From contig OZ245061.1 of assembly GCA_965224755.1 (NCBI GenBank), positions 434,001 to 498,000 on the forward strand: a DNA stretch of 64,000 nt, given 5' to 3'. The DNA comes from Hellea sp965224755 (lineage in GTDB: Bacteria > Pseudomonadota > Alphaproteobacteria > Caulobacterales > Maricaulaceae). The position numbers and the translations under genes are program-made. The notes under the pieces were generated by a model. It worked only from the letters and a program-made list of their open reading frames with translations, was not told the DNA's origin and made no database searches. Positions within the stretch are counted from its first letter, which is position 1, and each line of letters begins with the position of its first letter. Positions 49,021-57,148 of this stretch are shown in pieces.

Positions 49021-49949
49021 ATTCTACTAGGGCCATAGACTCTTTTCTTGAGATGATGAGCGCAGAACGCGGCGCGTCCGAAAATACGCTGGCAGCTTAC
49101 CGCCGCGACCTTGCCGATTGGGCGGGGGCGCTGGGCAAGGCTAAGCGCGATCTTTTGACGGCGAGCACAGGGTCTTTGGAATCGGTTCTGGCAGCGTGGG
49201 CCAATAAAGGCCTAGCGCCTTCGACAACGGCGCGAAAGCTCTCGGCGCTGAAACAGTTTTGCCTGTTTTTGCAAATAGAAGGCCTGCGCGAAGATAATCC
49301 CGCTCATCATCTGCGCGGGCCCAAGCAAGGACGGCCTTTGCCGAAAATCCTGTCCGAAGCTGATGTGAACAGGCTGTTTGAAGCGGCTGAAAAGGACAAC
49401 TCGCCTAAAGGCATGCGCCTGCTCTGCCTGCTTGAAATTCTCTATGCCGGCGGCTTGCGGGTCTCCGAGCTTGTGACGCTGAAACTAAACGCGGCCGCCC
49501 GCCGCGATAATTGCTTGATGATAAAAGGCAAGGGCGGGCGAGAGCGGCTCGTGCCGCTAACAGGGGCCGCGATAAGCGCAATAGCGGCTTGGACAGCTCT
49601 GCGTGAGCCGACCTTGCCCAAAAACGCTATCGCTAAAGACCGCGCTAAACCGTTTCTCTTTCCTTCGGGCGGCAAATCGGGCCATCTGACCCGCGAGCGT
49701 TTCGCGCAAATGCTCAAAGAGCTGGCAGGTTTGGCAGGCCTCAATGCGAGTAAAATCTCGCCCCATGTCCTGCGCCACGCTTTTGCCACGCATCTTTTAT
49801 CTAATGGCGCCGATTTGCGCAGTGTTCAGACATTGCTAGGCCATGCCGATATTGCAACGACGCAGATATATACCCATGTACTGGACGAACGTATGCAAAA
49901 GCTGGTTCAAACCAAACATCCCCTTAGCCTATCAAAAATGACGAGTTAA
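49017..49949 (+). CDS. xerD: Site-specific tyrosine recombinase XerD
   Basis: A 310-residue tyrosine recombinase that resolves chromosome dimers at dif with XerC. Residues 1-100 form the SAM-like core-binding domain. The catalytic set is complete: Arg in GGLRVSEL (about 147), Lys in GKGGRERLVPL, HxxR in HVLRHAF, His in LLGHADIATTQ and the nucleophile Tyr in TQIYTHV (about 284). It is not linked to any mobile element here. It overlaps the preceding gene by four bases. Confidence 0.93.
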   Translation: MNSTRAIDSFLEMMSAERGASENTLAAYRRDLADWAGALGKAKRDLLTASTGSLESVLAAWANKGLAPSTTARKLSALKQFCLFLQIEGLREDNPAHHLRGPKQGRPLPKILSEADVNRLFEAAEKDNSPKGMRLLCLLEILYAGGLRVSELVTLKLNAAARRDNCLMIKGKGGRERLVPLTGAAISAIAAWTALREPTLPKNAIAKDRAKPFLFPSGGKSGHLTRERFAQMLKELAGLAGLNASKISPHVLRHAFATHLLSNGADLRSVQTLLGHADIATTQIYTHVLDERMQKLVQTKHPLSLSKMTS

Positions 49950-49952
49950 ATC

Positions 49953-50225
49953 ATGAGCCGCAAAACACTCTTTCATCCTGATCTTGCAGATGATCTTGAT
50001 ATTTTACTCACTGAGCTTTGCGATAATTGGGATTTCTGCGCCGGCGTCAAAGGCGCTGATCTCGTCAAAGAGGGCAAAATGCTAACCTCCAAAGTGTTCA
50101 CAGAAACCGTTATCCTCGCAGAAGGCATGAAACTCGAAGACGAAACCAATTGGATGCGCCGTATCAAACGCAAATTCGTGCAAAGATATGGCCATGAAGT
50201 CAGTGTGAAGACTTGGAGAGTTTAG
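49953..50225 (+). CDS. Hypothetical protein, 90 residues
   Basis: A small, soluble, charged protein without signal or membrane segments. The start is FHPDLADDLDILLTELCDNW and the end is basic (RRIKRKFVQRYGHEVSVKTW). No family is recognised. It starts three bases after xerD and is likely co-transcribed with it. Confidence 0.6.
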   Translation: MSRKTLFHPDLADDLDILLTELCDNWDFCAGVKGADLVKEGKMLTSKVFTETVILAEGMKLEDETNWMRRIKRKFVQRYGHEVSVKTWRV

Positions 50226-50243
50226 GAGGCTTCACGGCAAGGC

Positions 50244-51770
50244 CTAAGCCTTCAAAAAATAATCATAAGCGACATTTTCAGTCTCGGGGCTCATTGGATA
50301 GCCGGTTTTGGCGAGGCTGGCATCTAGCTCTGCAATATCGCTTTTAGGCACTTGGAAGCCGCACAGGACATGGCCGGTTGAACTGCCGTGATTGCGGTAA
50401 TGGAAGAGCGAAATATTCCAGCGGGCATCAAGATTTATCAGAAAGTCCGTCAGCGCGCCGGGGCGTTCGGGAAACTCGAAACGGTAAATCACTTCGTTGA
50501 TATCGAGGCTCGCGCGCCCCCCGACCATATGGCGCAAATGACGTTTGGCGAGGCTGTCTCCTGACAAATCGACCACGGCAATTCCGTGGGCGTCCATCGC
50601 CTTAATCACATCATTATGTTCTTGGCTCGATTTGGTTTTAATGCCGACAAGAACATGTGCATCTGCAGTATCGGCAAAGCGGTAATTAAACTCAGTGACC
50701 GCGCGGTTGCCTAAGGCCTGCACAAAATTCAAAAAGGCACCGGCCTGCTCAGGGATGGTTGCGGCGAAGAGCATTTCTTCGCCCGCGCCGAGTTCTGCGC
50801 GTTCAACAATATGACCGATACGGTCAAAATTCACATTCGCGCCGGAAATGATGATGACGCAATCACCATTTGGAGCTTTGCCGTTTCGGGCCTGTTTAAT
50901 AATCCCAGCCAGCGCCAAAGCTCCGGCAGGTTCAACAACCGTGCGGGTAGCCTCAAACACATCTTTGACCGCCGCGCAAATTTCGTCATTGGAAACAATG
51001 AGAGTTTCGTCGACGACGGCCCGCGAAATTTCAAATGTATTATTGCCAATTAGTTTCACCGCCACGCCATCAGCAAACCCGTCGACTTTATCTAGCGGCA
51101 CCGGTTTGCCTGCTTCGAGCGATGTTTTGAGCGTGGCCGCGCCTTCGGGTTCGACCGCAATGATTTTCGTACCGGGCGAGATCGCTTTAACCCAAGCTCC
51201 AATCCCCGAAATTAATCCGCCGCCGCCGACGGGAATATATATCGCCGCAGGGGGGCGCGGCATTTGTTCTAATATTTCTTTGCCGATAGTCCCTTGCCCG
51301 GCAATGACATCTAATGCGTCAAACGGATGTATGAAAACCGCGCCTGTCTCTTTGGCGTAACCCAGCGCGGCCTCGCAGGCCTCATCATAACTCTCGCCGA
51401 CCAGACGCGTCTCTGCGCCGCACGCATGAACCGCATTGATTTTAATCTCCGGCGTGGTGACAGGCATGAAGATCACGGCCTTGGTTTTATAATAAGCCGC
51501 CGCTGCCGCCATGCCTTGGGCGTGATTACCCGCGCTGGCCGCGCAGACGCCTTTGGCTTTTTCGCTATCGCTTAATCCGGAAATACGGTTAGCCGCCCCG
51601 CGAATTTTAAAGCTGAAAACGTCTTGTTGGTCTTCGCGTTTGAGCCAGATATTGCGGCCATGTTCCGCGGACAGTTTTGGCGCAAGCTGGCAAGGTGTTC
51701 GCTTGGCAAGTGCGTACACATCCGCCGCATCAATACGGGCTTTAAGATCGTTGAGATTAACCTTCGACAT
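50244..51770 (-). CDS. ilvA: Threonine dehydratase (biosynthetic)
   Basis: A 508-residue PLP enzyme that deaminates threonine to 2-oxobutanoate, committing it to isoleucine. The PLP lysine is in FSFKIRGAANRI (about 54), and the cofactor-phosphate glycine loop is in PVGGGGLISG. Two ACT-like regulatory segments fill residues about 330-500 (FPERPGALTDFLINL), so isoleucine feedback is expected, as in E. coli IlvA. It overlaps leuB by 14 bases and is the last gene of the branched-chain array. Confidence 0.95.
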   Translation of the reverse strand: MSKVNLNDLKARIDAADVYALAKRTPCQLAPKLSAEHGRNIWLKREDQQDVFSFKIRGAANRISGLSDSEKAKGVCAASAGNHAQGMAAAAAYYKTKAVIFMPVTTPEIKINAVHACGAETRLVGESYDEACEAALGYAKETGAVFIHPFDALDVIAGQGTIGKEILEQMPRPPAAIYIPVGGGGLISGIGAWVKAISPGTKIIAVEPEGAATLKTSLEAGKPVPLDKVDGFADGVAVKLIGNNTFEISRAVVDETLIVSNDEICAAVKDVFEATRTVVEPAGALALAGIIKQARNGKAPNGDCVIIISGANVNFDRIGHIVERAELGAGEEMLFAATIPEQAGAFLNFVQALGNRAVTEFNYRFADTADAHVLVGIKTKSSQEHNDVIKAMDAHGIAVVDLSGDSLAKRHLRHMVGGRASLDINEVIYRFEFPERPGALTDFLINLDARWNISLFHYRNHGSSTGHVLCGFQVPKSDIAELDASLAKTGYPMSPETENVAYDYFLKA

Positions 51771-52809
51771 GAGCCGCTATCCAGTCGCCGGTTTCGGATG
51801 TTGAAAGCGCCCCGCCCAGATCGCCTGTCATTTGCCTCGCCTCCAATGCCGCTTCGACAGCAGTCTCGATAGCGGTTGCTTCTTCATCCAACCCAAAAGA
51901 CAGCCGCAACATCCACGCGGCGGATAAGATCATCGCGAGAGGATTGGCTTTGCCTTGGCCCGCAATATCCGGGGCGCTGCCGTGAATAGGTTCATACATA
52001 CCGAGCGTTCCGTCCGAGAGCGAAGCGGAGGGAATAACGCCCATAGAGCCGCAAAGCACGGAGGCTTCATCGGTGAGGATATCGCCGAACATGTTCTCGG
52101 TCAGGATAACGTCAAAATCTTGCGCTCGTGTCAGCATGTGCATGGTCATCGCATCGACGAGCAGATGTTCCAGTTCTATTTCAGGGTAACGGCTTGCCAC
52201 TTTAATCACTGTCTCGCGCCAGAGGCGGGAGGTCTCCAGCACATTGGATTTATCAACGGAGGTCACCTTTTTGCGGCGAGTCATGGCGAGGTCAAAAGCT
52301 TTGATGGCGATGCGCTCGACTTCGGCCTCGCTATAGCGGCATTCATCATAAGCGCCTAAATTATCTCGCCCCTTAGCGCCGAAATAAATCCCGCCAGTGA
52401 GTTCGCGCATGACGATGAAATCCGTGCCTTCGAGCCGTTCGCGTTTCAGCGGAGCCCGATCAATCAGCGCCGGATAGGGCTTACAGGGGCGGATATTGGC
52501 ATAGAGGTTGAGCCGTTTGCGCAGCAGTAAAAGCGAGCCCAGTTCGGGGCGGCCTGCGCCTTTGAGATGATCCCATTTAGGCCCGCCTACAGCGCCGAGT
52601 AATATCGCGCCTGTCTTTTCGCAAGAGGCAAATGTCTCGCCGGGCAAAGGCGTTCCCAGCGCATCAATGGCCGCGCCGCCGATCAAGTGAAATTCAGGCT
52701 CCAGCGTATGGCCGAACTTTATCGCCACAGCATTAAGCACCGCCATCGCGGCTTCGCCGACTTCAGGGCCGATACCGTCGCCGGGGAGGTATGTGAAATT
52801 GATGTTCAT
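51757..52809 (-). CDS. leuB: 3-Isopropylmalate dehydrogenase
   Basis: A 350-residue NAD-dependent decarboxylating dehydrogenase of leucine synthesis. Motifs are YLPGDGIGPEV at the N-terminus, the substrate region RKRLNLYANIRP, and the metal/cofactor region NMFGDILTDEASVLCGSMG, then GSAPDIAGQGKANP. Length is typical. It lies after leuD behind a hairpin repeat and overlaps ilvA. Confidence 0.96.
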   Translation of the reverse strand: MNINFTYLPGDGIGPEVGEAAMAVLNAVAIKFGHTLEPEFHLIGGAAIDALGTPLPGETFASCEKTGAILLGAVGGPKWDHLKGAGRPELGSLLLLRKRLNLYANIRPCKPYPALIDRAPLKRERLEGTDFIVMRELTGGIYFGAKGRDNLGAYDECRYSEAEVERIAIKAFDLAMTRRKKVTSVDKSNVLETSRLWRETVIKVASRYPEIELEHLLVDAMTMHMLTRAQDFDVILTENMFGDILTDEASVLCGSMGVIPSASLSDGTLGMYEPIHGSAPDIAGQGKANPLAMILSAAWMLRLSFGLDEEATAIETAVEAALEARQMTGDLGGALSTSETGDWIAAHVEG

Positions 52810-52820
52810 GATTAGTTATC

Positions 52821-52887
52821 AGTGAGCGGTGAGCAGTGAACAGGAGTTAGAAGAAATCTGTTCACTGCTCACTGTTCACCGCTCACT
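52821..52887. repeat. GTGAGCAGTGA-type hairpin repeat between leuD and leuB
   Basis: AGTGAGCGGTGAGCAGTGAA (from 52821) pairs with TTCACTGCTCACTGTTCACC and flanking bases (52861-52887), with a loop of about 15 bases, forming a long hairpin. It overlaps the 3' end of leuD and supplies its last codons and stop. A related copy lies at 56417-56491. Confidence 0.75.
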
Positions 52888-53463
52888 CCTTGTCTGTTCA
52901 TAATCTGTAATAGCGTCATCTTGCGCTGCGAGATACCCCATCTCGTCAACCCCCTCCATCAGGCAGCGGCGAGAGAAGGCGTCAATTTCGAAATTATAGG
53001 TCCCGCCATTTTTGGGCAGGCGCACTTCGCAGCTTTCCAGATCAACCGTCACTTCTTCGCCGGGATGGTCGAGCAGCCATTGATGAGCGGATTTTTCTAT
53101 GACGATAGGGAGCAAGCCATTTTTGAGAGAATTACCTTTGAAGATATCCGCGATTTCAGAACTGATGACAACACGGATGCCGTAATCTGTCAGCGCCCAA
53201 GGCGCATGTTCGCGCGAGCTGCCGCAGCCAAAATTATGTCCGCCAACTAATATCTGGCAGGCTTTAGCCGCGCCGCTATTTAGAGGATGATCGGTCTCCG
53301 TGCCGTCTTGAGTATAGCGCCAATCATTGAATGCATGTTGGCCAAGCCCTTTGCGCGAAGTGACGGTTAAGAACCGCGCCGGAATGATCTGGTCCGTGTC
53401 GATATTAGCGGCCGGGAGGACGAGCGTTTTAGAGGTGATTTGTTTTAGCGGTTTAAAACTCAT
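52876..53463 (-). CDS. leuD: 3-Isopropylmalate dehydratase small subunit
   Basis: A 195-residue swivel-domain subunit that pairs with LeuC to isomerise isopropylmalate. Motifs are ANIDTDQIIPARFL and GHNFGCGSSREHAPWAL. Its ATG overlaps the leuC stop region by 11 bases. The final residues (RSER and stop) come from the hairpin repeat at 52821-52887, a small unusual tail. Confidence 0.96.
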   Translation of the reverse strand: MSFKPLKQITSKTLVLPAANIDTDQIIPARFLTVTSRKGLGQHAFNDWRYTQDGTETDHPLNSGAAKACQILVGGHNFGCGSSREHAPWALTDYGIRVVISSEIADIFKGNSLKNGLLPIVIEKSAHQWLLDHPGEEVTVDLESCEVRLPKNGGTYNFEIDAFSRRCLMEGVDEMGYLAAQDDAITDYEQTRSER

Positions 53464-54853
53464 GCCGGGCCTCCAGACTGCGCGGATCCGTTATGACCCC
53501 TGTGACCGCCGCCGCCGCCGCTGTTTCAGGCGAGGCCAGCACCGTGCGCGCGCCTGGCCCTTGGCGGCCGGCAAAGTTACGGTTTGAGGTCGAGACAACC
53601 AATTCACCCGGCGCGGCTTTGTCGCCGTTCATAGCGATACACATAGAGCATCCCGGCTCGCGCCACTGCGCCCCTGCGGCCGTGAAAATATCATGCAGGC
53701 CTTCTACCTCGGCTTGTTTTTTAATCAGTTCAGACCCCGGCACGACAATCGCAATTAATTTGCCAGCGACCTTGCGGCCTTGCAGGATCCGCGCCGCTGC
53801 CCGCAAGTCTTCCATGCGGGAATTGGTGCAGGAGCCAATGAAGACGCGGTCAACTTTGGTGCCCGCAATTTTGGTTCCGCCTGTGACTTGCATATAATCC
53901 AATGCTTTTTCTTCGGCTGCGTCCACGGCTTTCGGCACAATCCCGTCGATTGGCATGGCCATGCCGGGATGGGTGCCGTAAGTGACCATAGGGCGAATAT
54001 CTTCGGCTTTGAGGCGCACCTCTTTGTCAAAAACTGCGCCTGTATCTGTCGCCAGAGACGCCCAATCTGCGCAAGCCATATCATAATTTTCGGGTGCGAA
54101 TTTACGGTCTTTTAAATAACTAAATGTCACTTCATCCGGCGCAATCATGCCGCAGCGCGCGCCCGCCTCTATTGACATATTACAGACCGTCATGCGGCCC
54201 TCCATAGACATGTCTTCAAACACATTGCCGCGATATTCCAGCGCGTAGCCCGTGCCGCCGCCGATACCGATTTTGGCGATGATAGCGAGGATGATATCTT
54301 TGGGCGTTATGCCGTCTTGCAACTCGCCTTCAACATAAATCGCCATGGTTTTAGGTTTGCGCATCAAGAGAGATTGATGGGCGAGGACATGGCCAACCTG
54401 AGTCGTGCCGATGCCGAAAGCGATGGCTCCAAAAGCGCCGTGAGTGCTGGTATGGCTGTCGCCGCAGACAATGGTCATGCCGGGACGGGTCGCGCCCAAT
54501 TCCGGCCCCATGACATGGACGATGCCGCGATTGCCCGACTCCCAGCCATGGGTTTCGATGCCGTGTTCGCGCGTATTGGCAAGGAGGGTTTCGACCTGTA
54601 GTCCCGCTTGCTCTGTCACAAAAGGCCGGGTGCCATCGGAATTAATTAAGGTCGGGGTTGAATGATCAATGGTGGCTAATGTCCGGTCAGGACGGCGGAC
54701 AGCTAATCCGCGCTCGCGCAGAACCGTAAAGGCTTGCGGCGAGGTCACTTCGTGAATCAGGTGCAGGTCGATGTAAATCGTCGCCGGGTGCTCCCGCGTT
54801 TCAGGCACAACAACATGGCGATCCCAGACTTTATCAAAGAGGGTTTTCATCAA
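53453..54853 (-). CDS. leuC: 3-Isopropylmalate dehydratase large subunit
   Basis: A 466-residue aconitase-family Fe-S subunit. Visible motifs are ICGDSHTSTHGAFGAIAFG, FIGSCTNSRMEDLRAAA (first cluster Cys) and REPGCSMCIAMN (the other two cluster Cys). Length is standard. It overlaps leuA by four bases (ATGA) and leuD by 11. Confidence 0.96.
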   Translation of the reverse strand: MMKTLFDKVWDRHVVVPETREHPATIYIDLHLIHEVTSPQAFTVLRERGLAVRRPDRTLATIDHSTPTLINSDGTRPFVTEQAGLQVETLLANTREHGIETHGWESGNRGIVHVMGPELGATRPGMTIVCGDSHTSTHGAFGAIAFGIGTTQVGHVLAHQSLLMRKPKTMAIYVEGELQDGITPKDIILAIIAKIGIGGGTGYALEYRGNVFEDMSMEGRMTVCNMSIEAGARCGMIAPDEVTFSYLKDRKFAPENYDMACADWASLATDTGAVFDKEVRLKAEDIRPMVTYGTHPGMAMPIDGIVPKAVDAAEEKALDYMQVTGGTKIAGTKVDRVFIGSCTNSRMEDLRAAARILQGRKVAGKLIAIVVPGSELIKKQAEVEGLHDIFTAAGAQWREPGCSMCIAMNGDKAAPGELVVSTSNRNFAGRQGPGARTVLASPETAAAAAVTGVITDPRSLEARHEF

Positions 54854-56400
54854 TGCTGCGCCGCGATGGAGGCTTGGCGCACGGCGCGGCGCTCTATCCG
54901 GTTGATGACGTCGAGATAAGCTTTGGCTCCGGCCAAAATTGTATCCGTGCTCGCCCCGCGCCCGTGATAATTCTCATACTCGGTGCTGACCTGCACGGTG
55001 GCTTCTGCCATAGCGTCTTCTCCGCCCGAGACTGAGGTGACGCTGAAATGCTCCAATGTCATGGGCTGGTCTGTGATTTCGGAAATGGCGTCAAACACCG
55101 CGTTCATCGGGCCTTTGGCTTCGCAGATATGTTCAGCCTTTCGCCCGTTTTCATGCGACAGGCGGATCGTCGCTTTGGGGTGGCGGTTTTCGTCAGACCC
55201 TGCCGAGACATAAAGACTGTCAATTGTCCACGGGCCTGAAGTACTGACGGTTTCGCCCATAATCAGCGCTTCAAGGTCGGCGTCAAATATTTCCTTCTTG
55301 GCATCCGCCAGTTCCTTGAAGGCGACAAAGACGCTCTGCAATTGATTGTCCGACATCTCGAAGCCCAATTTTGAGGCGCGGTCTTTGAGCGCCGCGCGGC
55401 CCGAATGTTTGCCGAGCACAAGATTATCTGTCGAGACGCCGACATCTTCGGGCTTCATGATTTCGTAGGTTTCGCGGTTGGCCAGCACGCCGTGTTGGTG
55501 AATACCGGATTCGTGGGCGAAGGCATTTTTGCCGACAATGGCTTTGTTTCGCGGCACCGGGTTGCCTGTCAGCGTGGCGAGCAATTTCGAAGCGCCGTAA
55601 AATCCCTCGGTTTTAATTCGCGTTTCAAGGCCAAAGAAATCCTTGCGCGTGCGCAGCGCCATAACGACTTCTTCTGTAGCGCAATTTCCGGCCCGCTCGC
55701 CAATGCCGTTGAGCGCGCATTCTACTTGCCGTGCGCCGCCGCGCACTGCTGCGAGGGAATTGGCGACGGCGAGGCCGAGATCATCATGGCAATGGGCGGA
55801 AAAGGTCACGCTCTCTGCGCCTTCTATTTCGGTGGTCAGGAAGCGGAACAGCGCCTGAATTTCCTCGGGCGTGGTATAGCCGACCGTGTCGGGGATGTTG
55901 ATCGTCGTTGCACCGGCGCGGATGGCGGCTTCGACCACGCGCTTTAGATAATCGCGCTCGGTGCGGATAGCGTCTTCGGGCGAAAATTCAATGTCGTCAG
56001 TATAGTTGCGGCACAGCTCTATGCCCTCTATGGCGCGGGCGACAATCTCGTCCTTGGACATTTTTAATTTAAATTCACGGTGTAAGGGCGAAGTCGCGAT
56101 GAAGGTATGGATACGGCCCGACGCAGCAGGCTTGATCGCCTCGCCGGAGGCCCGAATATCGCTTTCGTTACAGCGCGCGAGGCTGCATATAGTGCTGTCT
56201 TTAATTTCAGTAGCGATGGTTTTAATTGCCTCGAAATCTCCGGGCGAGGCGGCGGCAAATCCGGCCTCGATAATATCAACGCCGAGCCCTTCGAGCGCCT
56301 TAGCCAAGCCAAGCTTCTGCCCGCCCGTCATAGAAAAACCGGGCGCTTGTTCACCGTCGCGCAAGGTGGTGTCGAATATTTTTACGTGTTTTGTTTTCAT
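54850..56400 (-). CDS. leuA: 2-Isopropylmalate synthase
   Basis: A 516-residue enzyme condensing 2-oxoisovalerate and acetyl-CoA, the first leucine-specific step. The N-terminal HMGL domain starts KIFDTTLRDGEQAPGFSMT, with metal ligands in SAHCHDDLGLAVANS and the NGIGERAGN motif. The C-terminal regulatory domain (about 390-510) is present, so leucine feedback is expected. It is followed by leuC in a four-base overlap. Confidence 0.96.
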   Translation of the reverse strand: MKTKHVKIFDTTLRDGEQAPGFSMTGGQKLGLAKALEGLGVDIIEAGFAAASPGDFEAIKTIATEIKDSTICSLARCNESDIRASGEAIKPAASGRIHTFIATSPLHREFKLKMSKDEIVARAIEGIELCRNYTDDIEFSPEDAIRTERDYLKRVVEAAIRAGATTINIPDTVGYTTPEEIQALFRFLTTEIEGAESVTFSAHCHDDLGLAVANSLAAVRGGARQVECALNGIGERAGNCATEEVVMALRTRKDFFGLETRIKTEGFYGASKLLATLTGNPVPRNKAIVGKNAFAHESGIHQHGVLANRETYEIMKPEDVGVSTDNLVLGKHSGRAALKDRASKLGFEMSDNQLQSVFVAFKELADAKKEIFDADLEALIMGETVSTSGPWTIDSLYVSAGSDENRHPKATIRLSHENGRKAEHICEAKGPMNAVFDAISEITDQPMTLEHFSVTSVSGGEDAMAEATVQVSTEYENYHGRGASTDTILAGAKAYLDVINRIERRAVRQASIAAQH

Positions 56401-56416
56401 TTTAGTCTCAGTTTTT

Positions 56417-56491
56417 AGTGAGCAGTGAGCAGTGAGCAGTGAGCAGGATTAGAAAACAATTGCTCACTGCTTACCGCTCACTGTTCACTCA
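56417..56491. repeat. GTGAGCAGTGA-type hairpin repeat upstream of leuA
   Basis: Four near-exact AGTGAGC units (56417-56447) pair with a TGCTCACTGCTTACCGCTCA run (56461-56490), with an AT-rich loop between them. The right edge abuts the ilvM-like stop codon at 56493. Same family as the element at 52821. No leader peptide was seen before leuA. Confidence 0.75.
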
Positions 56492-56492
56492 T

Positions 56493-56795
56493 TTATGCCC
56501 GCTCTGCATGTTTACGTCGCCCAACTTTCTCGGCGCTCACCACATTATAAAGCCGCTCCAATTGCTTGCAGAGCGTATCCAGACTATTAGGCCCGCCCGT
56601 ATCTTCAATATGAACCAAGAGGTCAAAATCACCATCGACTCTTTGCGTGCAATGCACATCGCGGTAATCATACCCCCGCCGCTCAATCGTGCCGAGCGCC
56701 CGGATAAGCGTGCCGGAAACATCGTGCAGCACGACCTTAAGTTTGCCCGAAACACCGGAGGGCTGAAAAATCTTATCGCGTTGAAGTTGGGTCAT
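56493..56795 (-). CDS. Short ACT-domain protein, acetolactate synthase small-subunit-like (IlvM type)
   Basis: A 100-residue protein with one ACT-like domain (KLKVVLHDVSGTLIRALGTI, then GYDYRDVHCT and LERLYNVVSAEKV). It is shorter than the usual IlvH/IlvN of alphaproteobacteria (about 160-180 residues) and close in length to E. coli IlvM. Its place in an ilv-leu array two genes after ilvB supports the role of regulatory subunit of acetolactate synthase. Whether it responds to valine is not shown by sequence. Confidence 0.75.
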   Translation of the reverse strand: MTQLQRDKIFQPSGVSGKLKVVLHDVSGTLIRALGTIERRGYDYRDVHCTQRVDGDFDLLVHIEDTGGPNSLDTLCKQLERLYNVVSAEKVGRRKHAERA

Positions 56796-56832
56796 AGCTT
56801 ATCTTTCTTGCCGTTATTACCCGACATGTTTG

Positions 56833-56893
56833 GGTAATCCATCTCCTCCCGGGTCAACGGGTGATGGATTACCGCCACAAGGGCGGTAATGAC
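56833..56893. repeat. Palindromic repeat of the GGTAATCCATC type
   Basis: GGTAATCCATC (56833-56843) and GATGGATTACC (56862-56872) form an 11-bp stem with a CCCGGGTCAACGGG centre, followed by an ACCGCC/GGCGGT pair. It lies in the 114-base gap between the small membrane gene and the ilvM-like gene. Confidence 0.7.
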
Positions 56894-56909
56894 GAAGGGG
56901 TGTTGGAAG

Positions 56910-57146
56910 TTAGTCATTAGACCCACCGAAGGGTTTGATTTTGTGTGCGGCAAAGATGCATAATAGGCCAAGTGCAAAGTTTTGAAATAGATTCTCAAAG
57001 TAAGCGTAAGCCATGTGTGGCCAAGCAAACGGGCCATCTAACATGGGTTTACCATAATCACGGAAGGTCATCGCTACCGTTATCGTGCCCAGAATAGGGA
57101 GAATAATTCCAATCCAAATAAGCGCATATCTAAGTAACTTTAACAT
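56910..57146 (-). CDS. Small two-span membrane protein within the ilv array
   Basis: A 78-residue protein with helices at about 7-27 and 48-66 and a basic C-terminus. No family recognised. It starts two bases after the ilvB stop, so it is co-transcribed, which is unusual because no known acetolactate synthase partner is a membrane protein. It may be unrelated to branched-chain metabolism. Confidence 0.6.
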   Translation of the reverse strand: MLKLLRYALIWIGIILPILGTITVAMTFRDYGKPMLDGPFAWPHMAYAYFENLFQNFALGLLCIFAAHKIKPFGGSND

Positions 57147-57148
57147 CC

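Noticed and set aside
49017..49949. Tyrosine recombinase as an integrase of a mobile element
   Set aside because: The length, full catalytic set and the coupled conserved gene fit chromosomal XerD; no attachment repeats or phage genes flank it.
56417..56491. Attenuator upstream of leuA
   Set aside because: There is no leader peptide frame rich in leucine codons; the hairpin belongs to a repeat also present at 52821.
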